Counted from the first letter of the stretch, positions 45,754-58,504 are shown. The stretch is 64,000 bases of DNA from Psococerastis gibbosa (GCA_963971405.1 OZ020487.1:17705344-17769343), one strand, 5' to 3'. The notes: a model not told the origin generated them from the letters alone. A program made the numbers and translations.

Positions 45754-46842
45754 TTACCTTTTTAAAGCGGCCATAACATTTTCATTTGCCACCATTTGAA
45801 ATTCTTGAAATCTTTGCGATATTCTTTGGTTCATTTTTAAAAATTTCTCTGTACAGTTGATGGTGCAGCGATCTTCTTGGCTTTTAACCGACCTGGTGGT
45901 GAAGTCCCACACGCAGTCGTTAAAGCAAAGTTCTGTGAGTTTATTGTATGACACCAGAAACTCCCGAAACTGAAATGTGCAAAGATAGATAGTTAGAAAA
46001 ATATAAATAATGACTTTGACTTTTTGCATTAGGCGCCGATTCCACCGACCGGTAGGGGCTAAATACAAAAACGGTGACGTGGTAGCAGACATTCAAGACT
46101 TAGGCGGGGTTTCCATCGACCTCGCATTGCAAAATGCAAATGACATTGAAATTATAATATTTTTTTTATAGAAATCTATTAAAATGTTTCTACTTAACAT
46201 ATCCCATGATGCCATTTTTTAATTTTAGTTTGTTTGCTTGTGATTTTACTGTATGATCATTGATCAATTTTAACTATGGCATAGAGGAAAACAAACATTT
46301 CCGTCAATGTCATTTGCATTCTGCCATGCGAGGTCGGTGGATACCCGCCTAAGCCTTGAATATCTGCTACCAGGTCACCGTTTTTGTATTTAGCCCTAGC
46401 CGGTCGGTGGAATCCCCGCCTTATTACTAAGCCTAGGCGAGTTAGTGCTAGAAACCCCTCTCTTACACTCAAGTAGGCCACATGCACTCAGCCAATTATA
46501 GCATTGGAGTTTTTTAGTTATTCCTTTATGGATGCACATACAAAAGAGGCGCATTGCTTATTTCCATTGCTTAAGCACAGTCAGTACACTTACTGTACGT
46601 ACAACGTACCATGATTATCCTAAAGAAATGGGTCATTGTCTACGTGTATCAAATATACACAATACCCCTGGTAATGTTTTGTTTTTCGTGCTTTTTTAGA
46701 ATAAATCCAATTTATAATTTTCAGAGATAGGCATTATTGGGCGAGAAAGGCTTATGGTTAGGTTACTTTTTACATGGCAATAACTTACTGCAGTAATTTG
46801 ATCAATATCTACATTATTTGCGACACTCGTGACGGTAGCCAT
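45754..46842 (-). CDS. TIMM9: Mitochondrial import inner membrane translocase subunit Tim9, two exons
   Basis: Exon 1 is 46842-46789 (18 codons, [18 protein letters not shown], donor GTAAGT). Exon 2 is 45969-45754 after a TTTCAG acceptor. The 89-residue product has the twin CX3C motif, CFNDC (C33, C37) and CTINC (C53, C57), and the family segments [13 protein letters not shown] and [11 protein letters not shown]. Tim9 forms a hexameric chaperone with Tim10 in the mitochondrial intermembrane space, guiding hydrophobic carrier proteins to TIM22. Length and motif spacing are typical. The 819-bp intron contains foldback MITE copy K. A longer in-frame reading from 46092 runs through the intron and is rejected. 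Confidence 0.95.
46032..46420. mobile_element. Foldback MITE family F, long subtype, copy K (TIMM9 intron)
   Basis: 389 bp with TTA on both sides (46029-46031, 46421-46423). The inner palindrome has GGCGGGGTTTCC ends. It makes up nearly half the TIMM9 intron and begins 62 bp upstream of exon 2 in transcript direction. Confidence 0.88.
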
Positions 46843-48299
46843 AACCAAACACTTTAATTTTATAAGGTATTACTAAGAAATTTAATTTTTTACTTCACTC
46901 TTCATATAATAATAAAATTCTTAATCAAACTAAGATTTTGATTTTTGTTTACATAATTTGATTCATTTATACGAGTCGGTCAACGTAACACCTGTGTTTG
47001 CACCATTCGTTTGCACTGCGCATGCTCATGGACTCATGGACCACAGAACATCGTATTATTATTATTTTATTATTTTTATAACTTAATAGAACCCACCTAC
47101 GACCACTCACTCATCAATAACTGCGAGGGCGCAGCCCGAGCTGCCGCCCGACAAATGGTCTTAAAAGATAGATAGGACTAAGTCGAGTGGGGGAAAAATA
47201 GAATCATCCCAATCGGGCCAAAATTGGCCCAGTTATGACATTTTTCCCCAACCCCTGCAAAATTGCCAAAAAAAGTGCACATTTTACATTGGTTTTCCTA
47301 TGCTGCGGAAAACGCGATAACAAAAAATTGAGATCCGCTGCGGCCAAAATGGCTTCGTAGCGCTATTCGGCCAACCTTTCCCCAACTTTCCCCCCAGGTC
47401 TCACACCTATGTAAAATCTGACGGCTTCCAGATAATTAGCAAAGTGAAAAAGGGCAAAAATGCGAAAAAATGCCCATTTTCGACGAAAAAACGCGTTTTT
47501 CGGGGACGATTTTCGCGGGAAAAACATTGATTCGAAAAAATTAAAACCACTTTGCTACTTTCCACTATTCTTGCTCTTTACAACTGTGTAACCTGTTTTG
47601 CAGTCAGTCTACCACTTTCCCCACAGCTAGGTATGTAAGGGGGGTGTGCAAGAGGCCTACATGCGGGAAAAGGGTGTACCCTGCTGTGCATGCGTAGAGA
47701 TAAAAAATTCCACAGCCTGCAATTTTTAACCGACATGAATAGTTAAGGGGTCGCTAAAGGCACTATAAATAGGGGTTGCACCCGAGTGTACAAGGGGTGG
47801 TTCCATCATCCCCTCTCCCCCTTTAAAATCGGGTCAAACACGAAATTTCACGCGAAATTCTCAAAAATTTTCCCGTTTTCGATAATTTCGAAAAATCTAC
47901 CCTTATTTTAGGGGTGAAAATGTTTTTTGAATTTGCAGTTTCGCATGTTGTTTACTAATGTAAACAAGTTATCAACAAATCATCCAATTTAGGCCTACCA
48001 TTTCGGGTACAGTGTGCATATCTTCAAGTTTGACGTTAAAAATGGCCAATGTTATGCTTCCTATTTCTATGATATGAATTTTATATGGATAAAATGTATC
48101 ACACATTATACTACTGTACCGGTTTAATGTACTTAAAGTACGATATCAACATATTTTCCCAATTTAGGAACCCAAATTTTCGAATATATGTGTATTATAA
48201 TGGCATGTTTCATGTCCACTTTCGGTGCTTTACATACTCCATGGATCATGTTGCGTTTAGTGGACGTTTTTATCTTTTACTATCTTATCTTATACTATA

Positions 48300-51200
48300 T
48301 TGTATCTAAAAAGGTCAAATAACCCTATATACATTACGTATTCTTCCAGCTACTTCAATGCCGCCAAGTCATAGAAAAATGACTATTTTCCTTATTCTCG
48401 GCATATTAATTTTTTTGCACCCACAATTACCAGGACTTAACTACGAAAGCATTTGCATAATGTTTAATTAAGTATCTGTAGCAATGCTATGGTAATTTAA
48501 GCCACCCACAATGCTTTCAATACCGTAAAATAAATTCATTTTCAATTTTGGTGTATGAAGACCGTAAAAGAGTTAAAAAATTATATACTTTGTAATATCC
48601 AAGTAGGACCAACAATTATAGCTTCATTATAAGCGGCACAAATACAGCTATTTAGCAAATACAAACACATGACTTCTTCCTCCCCCTTCCCCCTGAAATT
48701 TCGGTCGAGACGCATAAAAACTCAAGGAATTCTCCCGTTTCTGCAGTTACAAATATTCCACTGTCTGCAGTTTTCAATACGCGAGGATGTTTAATGTGTC
48801 GTTGAATGCAGTATGAATGATGCTTTCAAGGGCGTATACAAGGGATGTTTTCATCATCCCCCCTCCCCCTGTAAAATCGGGTCAAACACGAAATTTCCCA
48901 CTAAATTCCTGAAAATATTCCCGTTTTTGATAATTTCGAAAAATCTACCTCCTTTTTCGTGGTCAAAATGTATCGTAAATTTGCAGTTTCGCATGTTGTT
49001 TACTAATGTCAACAAACAATCAACAAATCATCCAATTTAGGCCTACCATTTCGGGTACATTGTGGATATCATCATGTTTTTATGTTAAAAATGGCCTATG
49101 TTTTGCTTCCTATTTCTATAATATGCATTTTATATGAATAAAATGTATCAAACATTATACTACTGTACCGGTTTCATGTAATTATCGTACATTATCCACA
49201 TATTTTCCCAATTTTAGAACCCAAATTTTCGAATACATGTGTATTTTGATGGCATGTTTCATGTCCACTTTCGGTGCTTTACATACTCCATGGTTAATGT
49301 TGCGTTTAGTAGACTTTTTATCTTTTATTATCTTATCTTAGACAATAGGCTATCCGAAAAAGGTTAATAATCCCATATACAATACTTATTCTTCGAGCTA
49401 TTCCAATGCCGCCAAGTGATAGATAAATGACTATTTTCTGTATTCTCGGCATATTAATTTTTTTGCACCCGCAATTACCAGGATTTACCTACGGAAGCAC
49501 TAGCTTAATGTTTACTATAGTATCTTTAGCAATGCTATGGTAATTTCAGCCACCCTCATTGCTTTCAAGTGAATTTCAAGTAAATTTGCAGTTTCACATA
49601 CTGTTTACATATGTAAACAAAAAATCAACAAATGTTCCAATTTACGCCTACCATTTTGGCTACAGTGTGGATATCTTCAATTTTCACGTTGAAAATGGCA
49701 TATATTTGGCTTCCTATATCTATAATATGTAATTAATATGGATAAAACCTATCATTCATTGTACTACTGTATCAGATTCATGTAATTAACGTACAATATC
49801 AACATATTTTCGCAATGTAAAATCCCAAAATTGCGAATATTTGTGTCTTTTTAGGGCATGTTTCATGTCCACTTTCGGTGGTTTACATTCTCTATGGTTT
49901 ATGTTGAGTTTAGTAGACTTTTTATCTTTTATTATCTTATATAATAGGCTATCCGAAAAAGGTAAATAATCCCATATACAATACGTATTCTTCCAGCTTC
50001 CAGCCAAGTGATAGACAAATGGCTATTTTCCGGTTTTTCGGCATATTAATTTTTTTGCACCCTTCTTTCCCTAGAATTACCAACGGAAACAGTTTAATAT
50101 TAACTATAGTATCTATAGCAATGTCAAGCTAATTTAGGCCACCTATTATGCTTTCAAAACCGAAAATATAATATAATTAATGTTCTATTTCGGTGTATAT
50201 AGACCAAGAAAGAGTTAAAAAATTACACAGTCTGTAATATCCAACTTAGGCCAACGGTTATTTTAAGCGGCTTAATTACAAGTTTTAAACGATTACAAAC
50301 ATATAACTACTTTCGACCCCCTTCCCCCTGAAAATTCGGTCAAATCACAAAATTTCATGAAAAGGTCGGGGGAATCTCCCGTTCGATTTTGGTATTTATT
50401 TTCACCGTGGCTTATGTTGTATTTTGTAGATGTTTTTTTCACACATGATGTTTTACCATATACTGGAGTAAATCAAAAAAAGTTTAAAAACCCCCACATA
50501 CAATACGTATTCTTCAAGCTATTTCAATGCAGCTATGTGGTAGATAAATAAATATTTTCCGGTTTCTCGGCATATTAACTTTTATTCACCACTAAGTCCC
50601 AGGAATACTAACAAATACTATTGCTTTATGTATACTATAGTATCTGTAGCAATGTTAGGCTAATTAAAGCCACCTATACTGCTTTCAAGACCGTAAAATT
50701 AATTAATATTCAATTTCGGTGCATATTGACGAAAAAATATATAAAAAGCATTCAACTTAAGTTACAACTTCATTATAAGCTGCATAAACATAGGTTGGAC
50801 ACGAGTATAAAGACGTAACTTTCAACAACCCCCTTCCCTTTGAAATTCGGTAAAAAAAAAAAAAAATCAAGAACATTTCGGGGAAATCTCCAGTTCAATT
50901 TTGGTATTTCTTGACTCCGTGGGTTATGTTGTCAATTGTTGATGTCGTTGGCATACAATATTTTAGTTAATACAATAGGCAATCCAAGAAGGACAAATAA
51001 CCCCACATACAATACGTTGTCTTCCAGCTATTTCAATGCCGCCGTATGATAGAATAATAACTATTTTCCGAATCTCGGCATATTAACTTTTTTTGCACCC
51101 TTAAATACCTGAAATTGCTAACAAATACGGTTACTAAATGTTAAGCGAAGTATCTATAGCAATGATGAGTCGTTTCAAGTCACCCGTCTTACTTTCAGAC

Positions 51201-53560
51201 CCGTAAAAATAATTCATATTCAATTTGGGTGCATTAACCCTAATAAATAGACAAAAAATTATACGGCCTGCAATAAACAGGTTAAGCCAACAATTATTCG
51301 CTCATTATAAGCAGCAAATATAAAGGTTTGAAACAAATATAAACACATAACATCCAACAACCCCCTTCCTCCAGAAAATTCGACCAAAACGCAAAATTTC
51401 AAGAAAAAGTCAGGGAAATATCTCATTTGATTTAATTTTTTATTTACTCCGTGGTTTATGTTGTGTTATGTCGATGGTTATATCACACATTACTTTATAA
51501 GGTCAAATAGGCCCATATACAATATGCATTCTTCGGGCTATTTCAATGCCGCTACTTAATAGAAAAATGACTATTTTCCGGTTTTTCGGCAGATTAATTT
51601 TTTTGCAGCCATAACAAAAACTATATTGGTTAATGTTTGGCAAAATATCTGTAGCAACGATGATGAGTCATTTTAAGTAATTCTGCTTACTTTGAAAACC
51701 CTAAAAATAATTAATATTCAATTTAGGTGTATTAACACGAATAAACAGACAAAAAATATATACAGCCACCCACATTGCGTTTAGTAGACGTTTTTATCTT
51801 TTATTATCTTAGCTTATACTATAAACTAACCAAAAAAGTCAAATAACCCCAAATACACTACGTATTCTTCGAGCTATTTCAATTTCAATAGATAAATGAC
51901 TATTTTCTGTATTCTCGAACATCAATTTTTTTTTTGCACCCTTTTTTCCCTAGAATAACCAACGGAAACTGTTGCTTAATGTTAACTATAGTATCTATAG
52001 CAGTGCCAAACTAATTTAGGCCACCTATTTTGCTTTTCAACCGTAAAAAGTATAAATGTTCAATTTCGGTGTATATAGACGAAAAAAGAGTTAAAAAATA
52101 ATTCAGCCTGTAATATCCAACTTAGGGCAACACGGTTACTGCCTCATTATAAGCGGCTTAAATACAGGTTTTAAACAAATGCAGACATATAACTACTTTC
52201 AACCCCCTTCCCCCTGAAAATTCGGTCAAAACCCAAAATTTCATGAAAAGGTTGGGGAAATCTCCCGTTTGATATTGGTATTTATTTACTCCGTGGCTTA
52301 TGTTGCATTTTGTAGCTGCATGTTTTTATCACGAATTACTTTAACATGTACTGTATTAAATCAAAATATTTTAAAACCCCCACACGCAATACGTATGCTT
52401 CAAGCTGTTTCAATGCAGCTATGTGATAGATAAATGAATATTTTCCGCTTTCTCGGCAAAATAATTTTTTTTCACCACTAAGTCCCAGGAGTAACTAACA
52501 CATACTATTGCTTAATGTATATTATAGTATTTTCAGCAAAGGTAGGCTAATTAAAACCAAGAATACTCCTTTCAAGACCGTAAAATTAATTAATATTCAA
52601 TTTCGGTGCATATTGACGAAAAAATAGATATTCAATTCGACAGCCTGCAATTTTCAACCGAAAATAATTTTTTATGTCTCATTAGAAGCAGTATTAATTG
52701 TGGCTTCAAACGAGTATAAACACATATTTTCAAATTCATACCTTCACCCCTAAAACGGGAGTGGAACACAAAGTGACGCATTTCCGGCAATCCCATTTGA
52801 ATTGGGTGGGCGGGTTTAAAGCAATTTTTTGATGTAGAAGACCTATCTTAATAATTTAAATTATACCCATGTCTTCGTCCATTCCTCCTCTTTCATGGCA
52901 TGATATGCCTTTTGATAATCAAGCAAGTGTTTTTGGCTTTGAGGGTGTAAAACGCCAGGGGGTGCGCATGATTTTCCTCAAGAAAGGCCTCTTTCGGCCG
53001 CGTTATTGTCTACCTATATATAAAAAATTAAAATTACTTAAAGGCTTATACGGGCTTTTTCACGTTTCTTTCCCTTTCCAGCCATATATCATTTAAGTTA
53101 ATTAGTTAATTAAATTTAAGTTAATTTAGGCGTTGTCACGTTAAACTATCGTCCGTAAACCGCCTTTACAACCGACTTATAGAGACAACCAATTTTTTTT
53201 CATCCTTAAATACTGAGAATTGCTATCAAAAACTGTTTAAAGTAGCACACCCCCTAACCCCTTAAAATTTGGTCCAAACACAAAAGTTAAAGGAAAAGTC
53301 GGGGAAATATCCCATTTCATTTCAATTTTTATTTACCCGTGGTTTATGTTGTGTTATGTAGATTTTTATGACACAATATTTTATTTCATACCGTAGGGTA
53401 TCTAAAAAATCAAATCGGCCCATTTTACAATATCTATTCTAAGTGCTGTTTCAATGCAGCAAATGAGATATTTTCCATATTTTTTAAATACGGAATTATA
53501 ATTTTTTCAACCATTTCATCCCAGGATACTGCTTTTGAAAGCTTGGCATACTATCATTGG
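48300..53560. repeat. Decayed tandem array, unit about 530 bp
   Basis: The marker CTCGGCATATTAATTTTTTT followed by GCACCC recurs near 48402, 49446, 50037, 50569, 51076, 51585, 51903, 52453 and 53490. Spacings are mostly 507-591 bp, with two near 1040 that may be double units. Each unit also carries AATACGTATTCTTC, a C-rich CCCCCTTCCCC patch and a TTTATGTTG block. Divergence is high, implying an old array. A related upstream copy starts about 47640. Confidence 0.8.
52795..53192 (-). repeat. Dispersed repeat Y, inverted copy inside the array
   Basis: Reverse-complement copy ending in CCGACTTATAGAGACAACC, uninterrupted at the position where copy 1 holds the 760-bp MITE. It interrupts the tandem array, so it is younger than the array. 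Confidence 0.72.
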
Positions 53561-54354
53561 CATTGCTAAGAATTCTATAGCAACCTGTATTGGTGTCATG
53601 ACTGTAAAATTAATTAATATCCAATTAGGTTTAATAAGACCGAAAAACAGATGAAAAACAATTCCACAGCCTAAAATTTGTAATGGACATGAATGGCTTA
53701 CATGTCCATAAAAGCAATTGAAATGAGGGTTTGAAACGAGTATTTAAAATGTTTTCCAACATCCACCCTCTTCCCTCTCACAAACTCGCCTTTTTTCCAT
53801 TCCTCTTCCTTCTTTAATTCTTAACTATCGTTCCATTCATGTTAGCATGATGTGTGATGCCTCATTGGACAGCTCTCTACTCGACGATTGATTTGACATC
53901 CATGACACCCCACAATACATAATTTACAGAAGCAGTGACGGCGAGGCCCGAAGGGCCGAGCTGCGTTTGGTCCGAGTTTCCTACGGTTCTCCTCCGTATT
54001 TAAGTAAACTTTCACTGCGTTCCATCTTCACCCCCATGTAATTTCTTAGTAAAAAGTGGCAACTATAGCCAATAACCGTCCTCCCCCCCCCCCCAAACAC
54101 GCCTTTTTCAATTCTTCTTCCTTCTTCAACGCATAACTCCCGTACCATTCATGATACAATCGTGTGTGATAGCTCATTGGAAAGCTCTCGACGCGAGGAT
54201 TCATTTGACACCCATGACGATACCCACCATGATCAGTGCCCATGAGCAGTGACCGCGAGGCCGAAGTCCGAGCTGCCGCCCGCGGCAGGCGCAAGTGTAG
54301 GAGCCATGTGGGGCCCGTAGGGCCCCTGTGGCGGAGACACTTGTAATTATATAT

Positions 54355-55182
54355 TAGGGCTGCCACATTCCGTGGTTTAACTCAGAATTCCGTGGGAAAT
54401 AATTCTATTCCTTTCCGGAATCAACAATTTTTGAGGTTTTTCTGTGGATTTTTGGGGAAATACCTATGCATACCAATATTTGTATGTCAATTTATGGAAT
54501 CATGTCAATTTGTGATGATTGAATCTGAAGCTGATGGGTATTTTTTATTGGCTGCAATTTAAAGTTACAATTAAAATTTAAAATAACCAGATAAGGTTAG
54601 GAACCAGGGCCATGGACAGATGAGAGTTAAAAAATCATATCATATAAAGGGGACCAACATTTTAAAAAATTCCGGAGTATTCTGTATTCCGTGAATTATT
54701 TAAAAATTGTTAGGAATACGGCTGAAGTCGTTTGGCTGCCCAGCCTGGTACTCATCGTAGCTTACCATCATTAGTAATTAGTGCATTTAGTTTTTTTTCT
54801 ACTACTGCACCTAATAAGCTAAATGATGAAGCAGTGGCACACCTAAATTTCAAATCATGTAAATAGGATTAAAGAAGCTTGTGTTTTGATATTACTAAAT
54901 AATTAACGGAAAAATTAAAAAATTAATTAGACTTATAGGCTATTGTGTTTGCAATTGAAAACTTCACTGCACTTTACAGAATAGTCAGCAGCACAGAACA
55001 CCAAAATAGCATGCAGTACCGAGTAGGCCAAAAGTAAATTACAGTATTACAACCCTTCACATTGAACTGTAGCCTACATACCTACAGTACCCACTGTTCT
55101 TAGGTACTCAAAAATTGTTGACCCCGGAATAGAATTATTTCCCACGGAATTCTGAGGTAAACCACGGAATGTGGCAGCCCTA
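54355..55182. mobile_element. Nested MITE with TAGGGCTGCCACATTCCG ends
   Basis: Inverted ends TTAGGGCTGCCACATTCCG and complement. Complementarity continues through CACGGAATTCTGA-type and GGAATAGAATTATTTCCC blocks for about 80 bp. Flanks are AT repeats, so a TA duplication is likely but not provable. It lies just inside the right TIR of the 8.3-kb element. The interior is non-coding. Confidence 0.8.
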
Positions 55183-55301
55183 ATATATATATACGATATT
55201 CTGTGGTTGGAGTCCATGAGCATGCGTAGTGCAAACGAATGGTTTGGAATGGAAAAACGAACGAAACACAGGTGTTACGCTGACCGACTCGTTTCATTTA
55301 T

Positions 55302-57136
55302 TGCCAGAATTAAAAATGGCTGCCGTCTCATCATTTTTTAGGGCCCTTGCCCTACAAAAAAGAAAAGATGGCACACTTGGGCGCGCCAAATTTAGTTTTT
55401 AATTCTGGGGCCACCTACTTTTTTTTTAAATGATTGCCGTAGGAGCCTTGACGAGTGGCCATAGAAATTCAAGAATATAATATTAGGAAATTTTTCATCC
55501 TTCATGGCTAAATGGACATTTCTTTCCTGCCCAAAATATACATATATTTTAACTAACAGAGCAACCTGCCAGGCTATGACGCATACCGATTGCTAGTATG
55601 TTTTTGTAACATTTATGCAGAATGTATGGGACATTTATTCCCGCCATGCCATATTTTTCAGAATGGACATCTTGCACAAAACAATTGTGGCAAAGTGCCC
55701 TCCTCTGATTCAGTTGTCAATTCCCAAAAATAACGACTAGGCCTAAACTGCGACTATTCGCCACGGTAAATATCTCAGTTAATAATGGCCTGAACGCTAA
55801 TAACTAACATATAATGGAAAGAGGCATATCGTATCACTTTTCATTTTATTTCATTATATATTTTATGACGAAATAGCGGTTGGCCCCGTTCATAAATTTG
55901 AATGACAATGGCGTTATCTTTAAAATGAATAATTAGCCTATAATTTGGGCCTAGATTAAATAAGCTACTATAAATTCATAACTATTTTTGGCGGGATAAA
56001 ATGCTCTACTCAAGCCAATTGCCAACCAATCAGCAGTCTGAGCGACGATTCTCCATAAGTTAATCATGGTGGGTATTATTTTTGGGAATCGACAACCCAT
56101 GTGAACCCAATCACAGCAGGTAATTCAATATTTTATTTTAGTTAATGACAATAATAGGCAACTTTCATAGAAGAAAAAACAATGTGGCAAAAATGTTCTC
56201 CTCGGATTGGGAAATCAATTTCTAAATATACCGCCCGTGATTAATTTATGAAGGAAGGCACATCGTATCCTATCACTTTTAATTTAATTCATTTTACAAC
56301 GAATTAACAGTTGACTTAGCGGATAATTTGAATTATAATGCAGTTGACTATAAAATTAATGTTATTGGAAAATTAGCCAATCATTTGGGTGTAGATTACA
56401 TCTAAAGTTGCTGTAAACTTAGAAATTATTTATCATGGACGCTATAAATTGGCAATTGATCATTTAGTTTGTTTTATTTTTGGGCAAAACCTCAGTAACA
56501 TAGGCCTATGTATACTAATTGATAATTAGAAAAGCATGAAATGGTTTGCTCGTTCCAGTTCTTTTTTATGTTGGAAGTTGGAACCCAACAACGTGGGAAG
56601 GCTTTTTTTCCTTTGGCATTCCCTCGTACGCTTCACCACTATTGGCATTACTTAGCTAATGGTTTGGCGCCATCTGTTCTTTTTTGTTGCTGGTTTTCGC
56701 TGACTAAGCCATGAAGGTGCAACTTTAGGGGATCGTTAAGAAGACTAGGTCTGTGAGGCATTCACTTCGGAGGTAGGTATACAAGCTTTTCTTACTGGCC
56801 ACACGGCGAATTAACATAAGACTTCTTCATCAGTAGCAAATGATGTCACATTCGATCTTACCCGGTTCCACTAGGCCAGGATTACAGCTAGATCTACGTA
56901 TGTTGCTTATAATCAATCTACGTAGGGTATACCCCTTGATACCACTCGGAATCCCAAACACTCAATAATTGAAATGAATTAGGTAGATAGATCGAACAGA
57001 ATCGGATAGCCTATGTGTGTGTCATCCGATTAATGTATGACTTTTGGGTAATTGGATCCTTTTTGGGTAGCACCTTCCTGCTTTTGCCCTGCATTTGTGG
57101 TAAGGAAAGTCGGTCAACAACCGCCTCACACAATTG
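55302..57136. repeat. Gene-free stretch with a diverged tandem duplication of about 495 bp
   Basis: 55680-55990 and 56175-56480 share blocks (TGTGGCAAA, CATCGTATC, ATAATTTGGGCCTAGATTA and its relative) in the same order, an old duplication. No gene is supported. Confidence 0.5.
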
Positions 57137-57337
57137 TCAACTCCCATCAGACAAGCAAATGTGAAGTGATTGCCTACGACAGGTTTTTAGGCATTCCATC
57201 TCGCGTATACTGCAATTGAGACCATTGGGCATGTCACTATAGTCATTGGTATGGGGTACACAGCATTTAAATTGCTCAGACCGTAAGTTGCTGCAAGCCA
57301 ATGTGTCCAACAAGAAGCCACAAGCTAAATATGTCAT
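57137..57337 (-). CDS. Hypothetical small Cys-rich ORF
   Basis: 66 codons starting MTYLACGFLLDTLACSNLR, a possible signal peptide, followed by a short Cys-rich stretch (KCCVP, LNCS, MECLKTC, HIC). It could be a secreted peptide or a chance frame. No poly(A) signal or family match that I recognise. Confidence 0.22.
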   Translation of the reverse strand: MTYLACGFLLDTLACSNLRSEQFKCCVPHTNDYSDMPNGLNCSIREMECLKTCRRQSLHICLSDGS

Positions 57338-57674
57338 ATTAAATGGCTAATAATACAGTAAGTGTCGATTATAAATGCGCAGCTTTTTTAAAGATACAGT
57401 TTATAATTACATACATTAACATACATGAGGAGCAGAGGACCGAAGCTGAAAGGTAGGCTCACAGAATACCATAATATATAAATGGGTACCGTAGGCTAAT
57501 ACATATTTTCAGTCATGGATGTCTGCACTCCTATAGGCTACCGGTATCTGTAATTGAAAAGCACGCAACATATTGCAATGGTGGAGGAGCTGACATAAAT
57601 ACCGTACCTCACGTACCATAGGCTATATTTAGAGAGCAATTTACACATGGAATAACCAGCACTGTTTAAAGGAG

Positions 57675-57703
57675 TAAGGCGCATATTCCACCTACGTCAA
57701 TAG
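57675..57703. repeat. Solo terminus of a family F-like MITE
   Basis: GGCGCATATTCCACC followed by TACGTCAATAG resembles one arm start (compare copies B and A) without a partner arm nearby. A truncated remnant. Confidence 0.4.
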
Positions 57704-58504
57704 TGTAAAATATGGAATGCCAATTAAAGTTATACGATTATTTATCATGCTTAAAAAAGGCAATCAGAATCTTAAAACTGCCAAAATTATCACAATCCTT
57801 AGCAGAAATGCTCCCCTACATCTTCAGATTTGATATGTGTCCATCTATAAATCCAATAGTCCACAATTATAAGAATGAAAATTGCCTTTGTGTACCACTG
57901 TGCGAATTTTGGGCCTTTCGGCGCACTCTTACATATATAGGCCTAGAACTAATTTATTTCTAGAAAAAACGGTGTCCGGATCGAGGAAGGAGTTCGGTGT
58001 TAGTGCCTTCCTCTTTCCAATAACAGAAAAGGTTCACTTAAGGAGTGTAGAGTTTCCAAAGGTGATTCAGAATTGCTACGTTATCTTTTCTTGGCAAATG
58101 CGATGAATTTCCATTGTCATTTTCAGGTGTAGCCCTGAAGGTTGTTGCTCTGTGTGTCTAGACTGGTTTCCATCATCACTCAGACTAGTAGGGATAGCAC
58201 CTGGTTCGGTCACTTTTTGGCGAGAATCAAATGCGCGGTATCTCCAAGAAAAATATCAAAAGAACAACACCAGAAAAATCGTCAACATAAAGATACCGAT
58301 GATGTTCTTCCACATTTTAATTTATATAGCAAAGCTTACTAACAGCAATAAGGTACTTTCCAGTTGAAACAATAAAATATAAAATATGGTAGATATGTTT
58401 GATTATAGGTTGACAAGAACAATACAATATGTTTTTTGCGTAGTGCCGGGGCAGGGCATTAAATTTTAAATATTAAACCCTTATTTAAAGTTCTCCATAC
58501 CTAC

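Larger units (their letters stand above)
46962..55301. mobile_element. 8.3-kb TIR element with 9-bp target duplication, filled by tandem repeats
   Basis: TTCATTTAT occurs exactly at 46962-46970 and 55293-55301. Immediately inside, ACGAGTCGGTCAACGTAAC at the left is mirrored by the complement of the right end (ACGAGTCGGTCAGCGTAAC). Homology continues through ATTCGTTTGCACTGCGCATG and GCTCATGGACTC, so the inverted repeats are about 100 bp, with one extra block of about 19 bp at the right. The interior holds a decayed tandem array (48.3-53.6 kb), a GC-rich duplicated segment (53780-53965, 54080-54300), a nested MITE and a repeat Y copy. No transposase ORF. A 9-bp duplication fits Mutator-like or Foldback-like elements; class assignment is inference. 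Confidence 0.8.

Noticed and set aside
45970..46092. Longer TIMM9 N-terminus read straight through from 46092
   Set aside because: The extra 41 residues are intron and MITE sequence; a TTTCAG acceptor at 45970 and a matching first exon at 46789-46842 give the conserved protein.
47140..53800. CRISPR-like or ordinary microsatellite array
   Set aside because: Units are about 530 bp and diverged, with no short direct repeats and spacers; it is an old tandem array in a eukaryotic transposon.
57700..58370. Short plus-strand ORFs downstream of the IR gene
   Set aside because: Several overlapping short frames with no domain, no plausible splice structure and no agreement among them.
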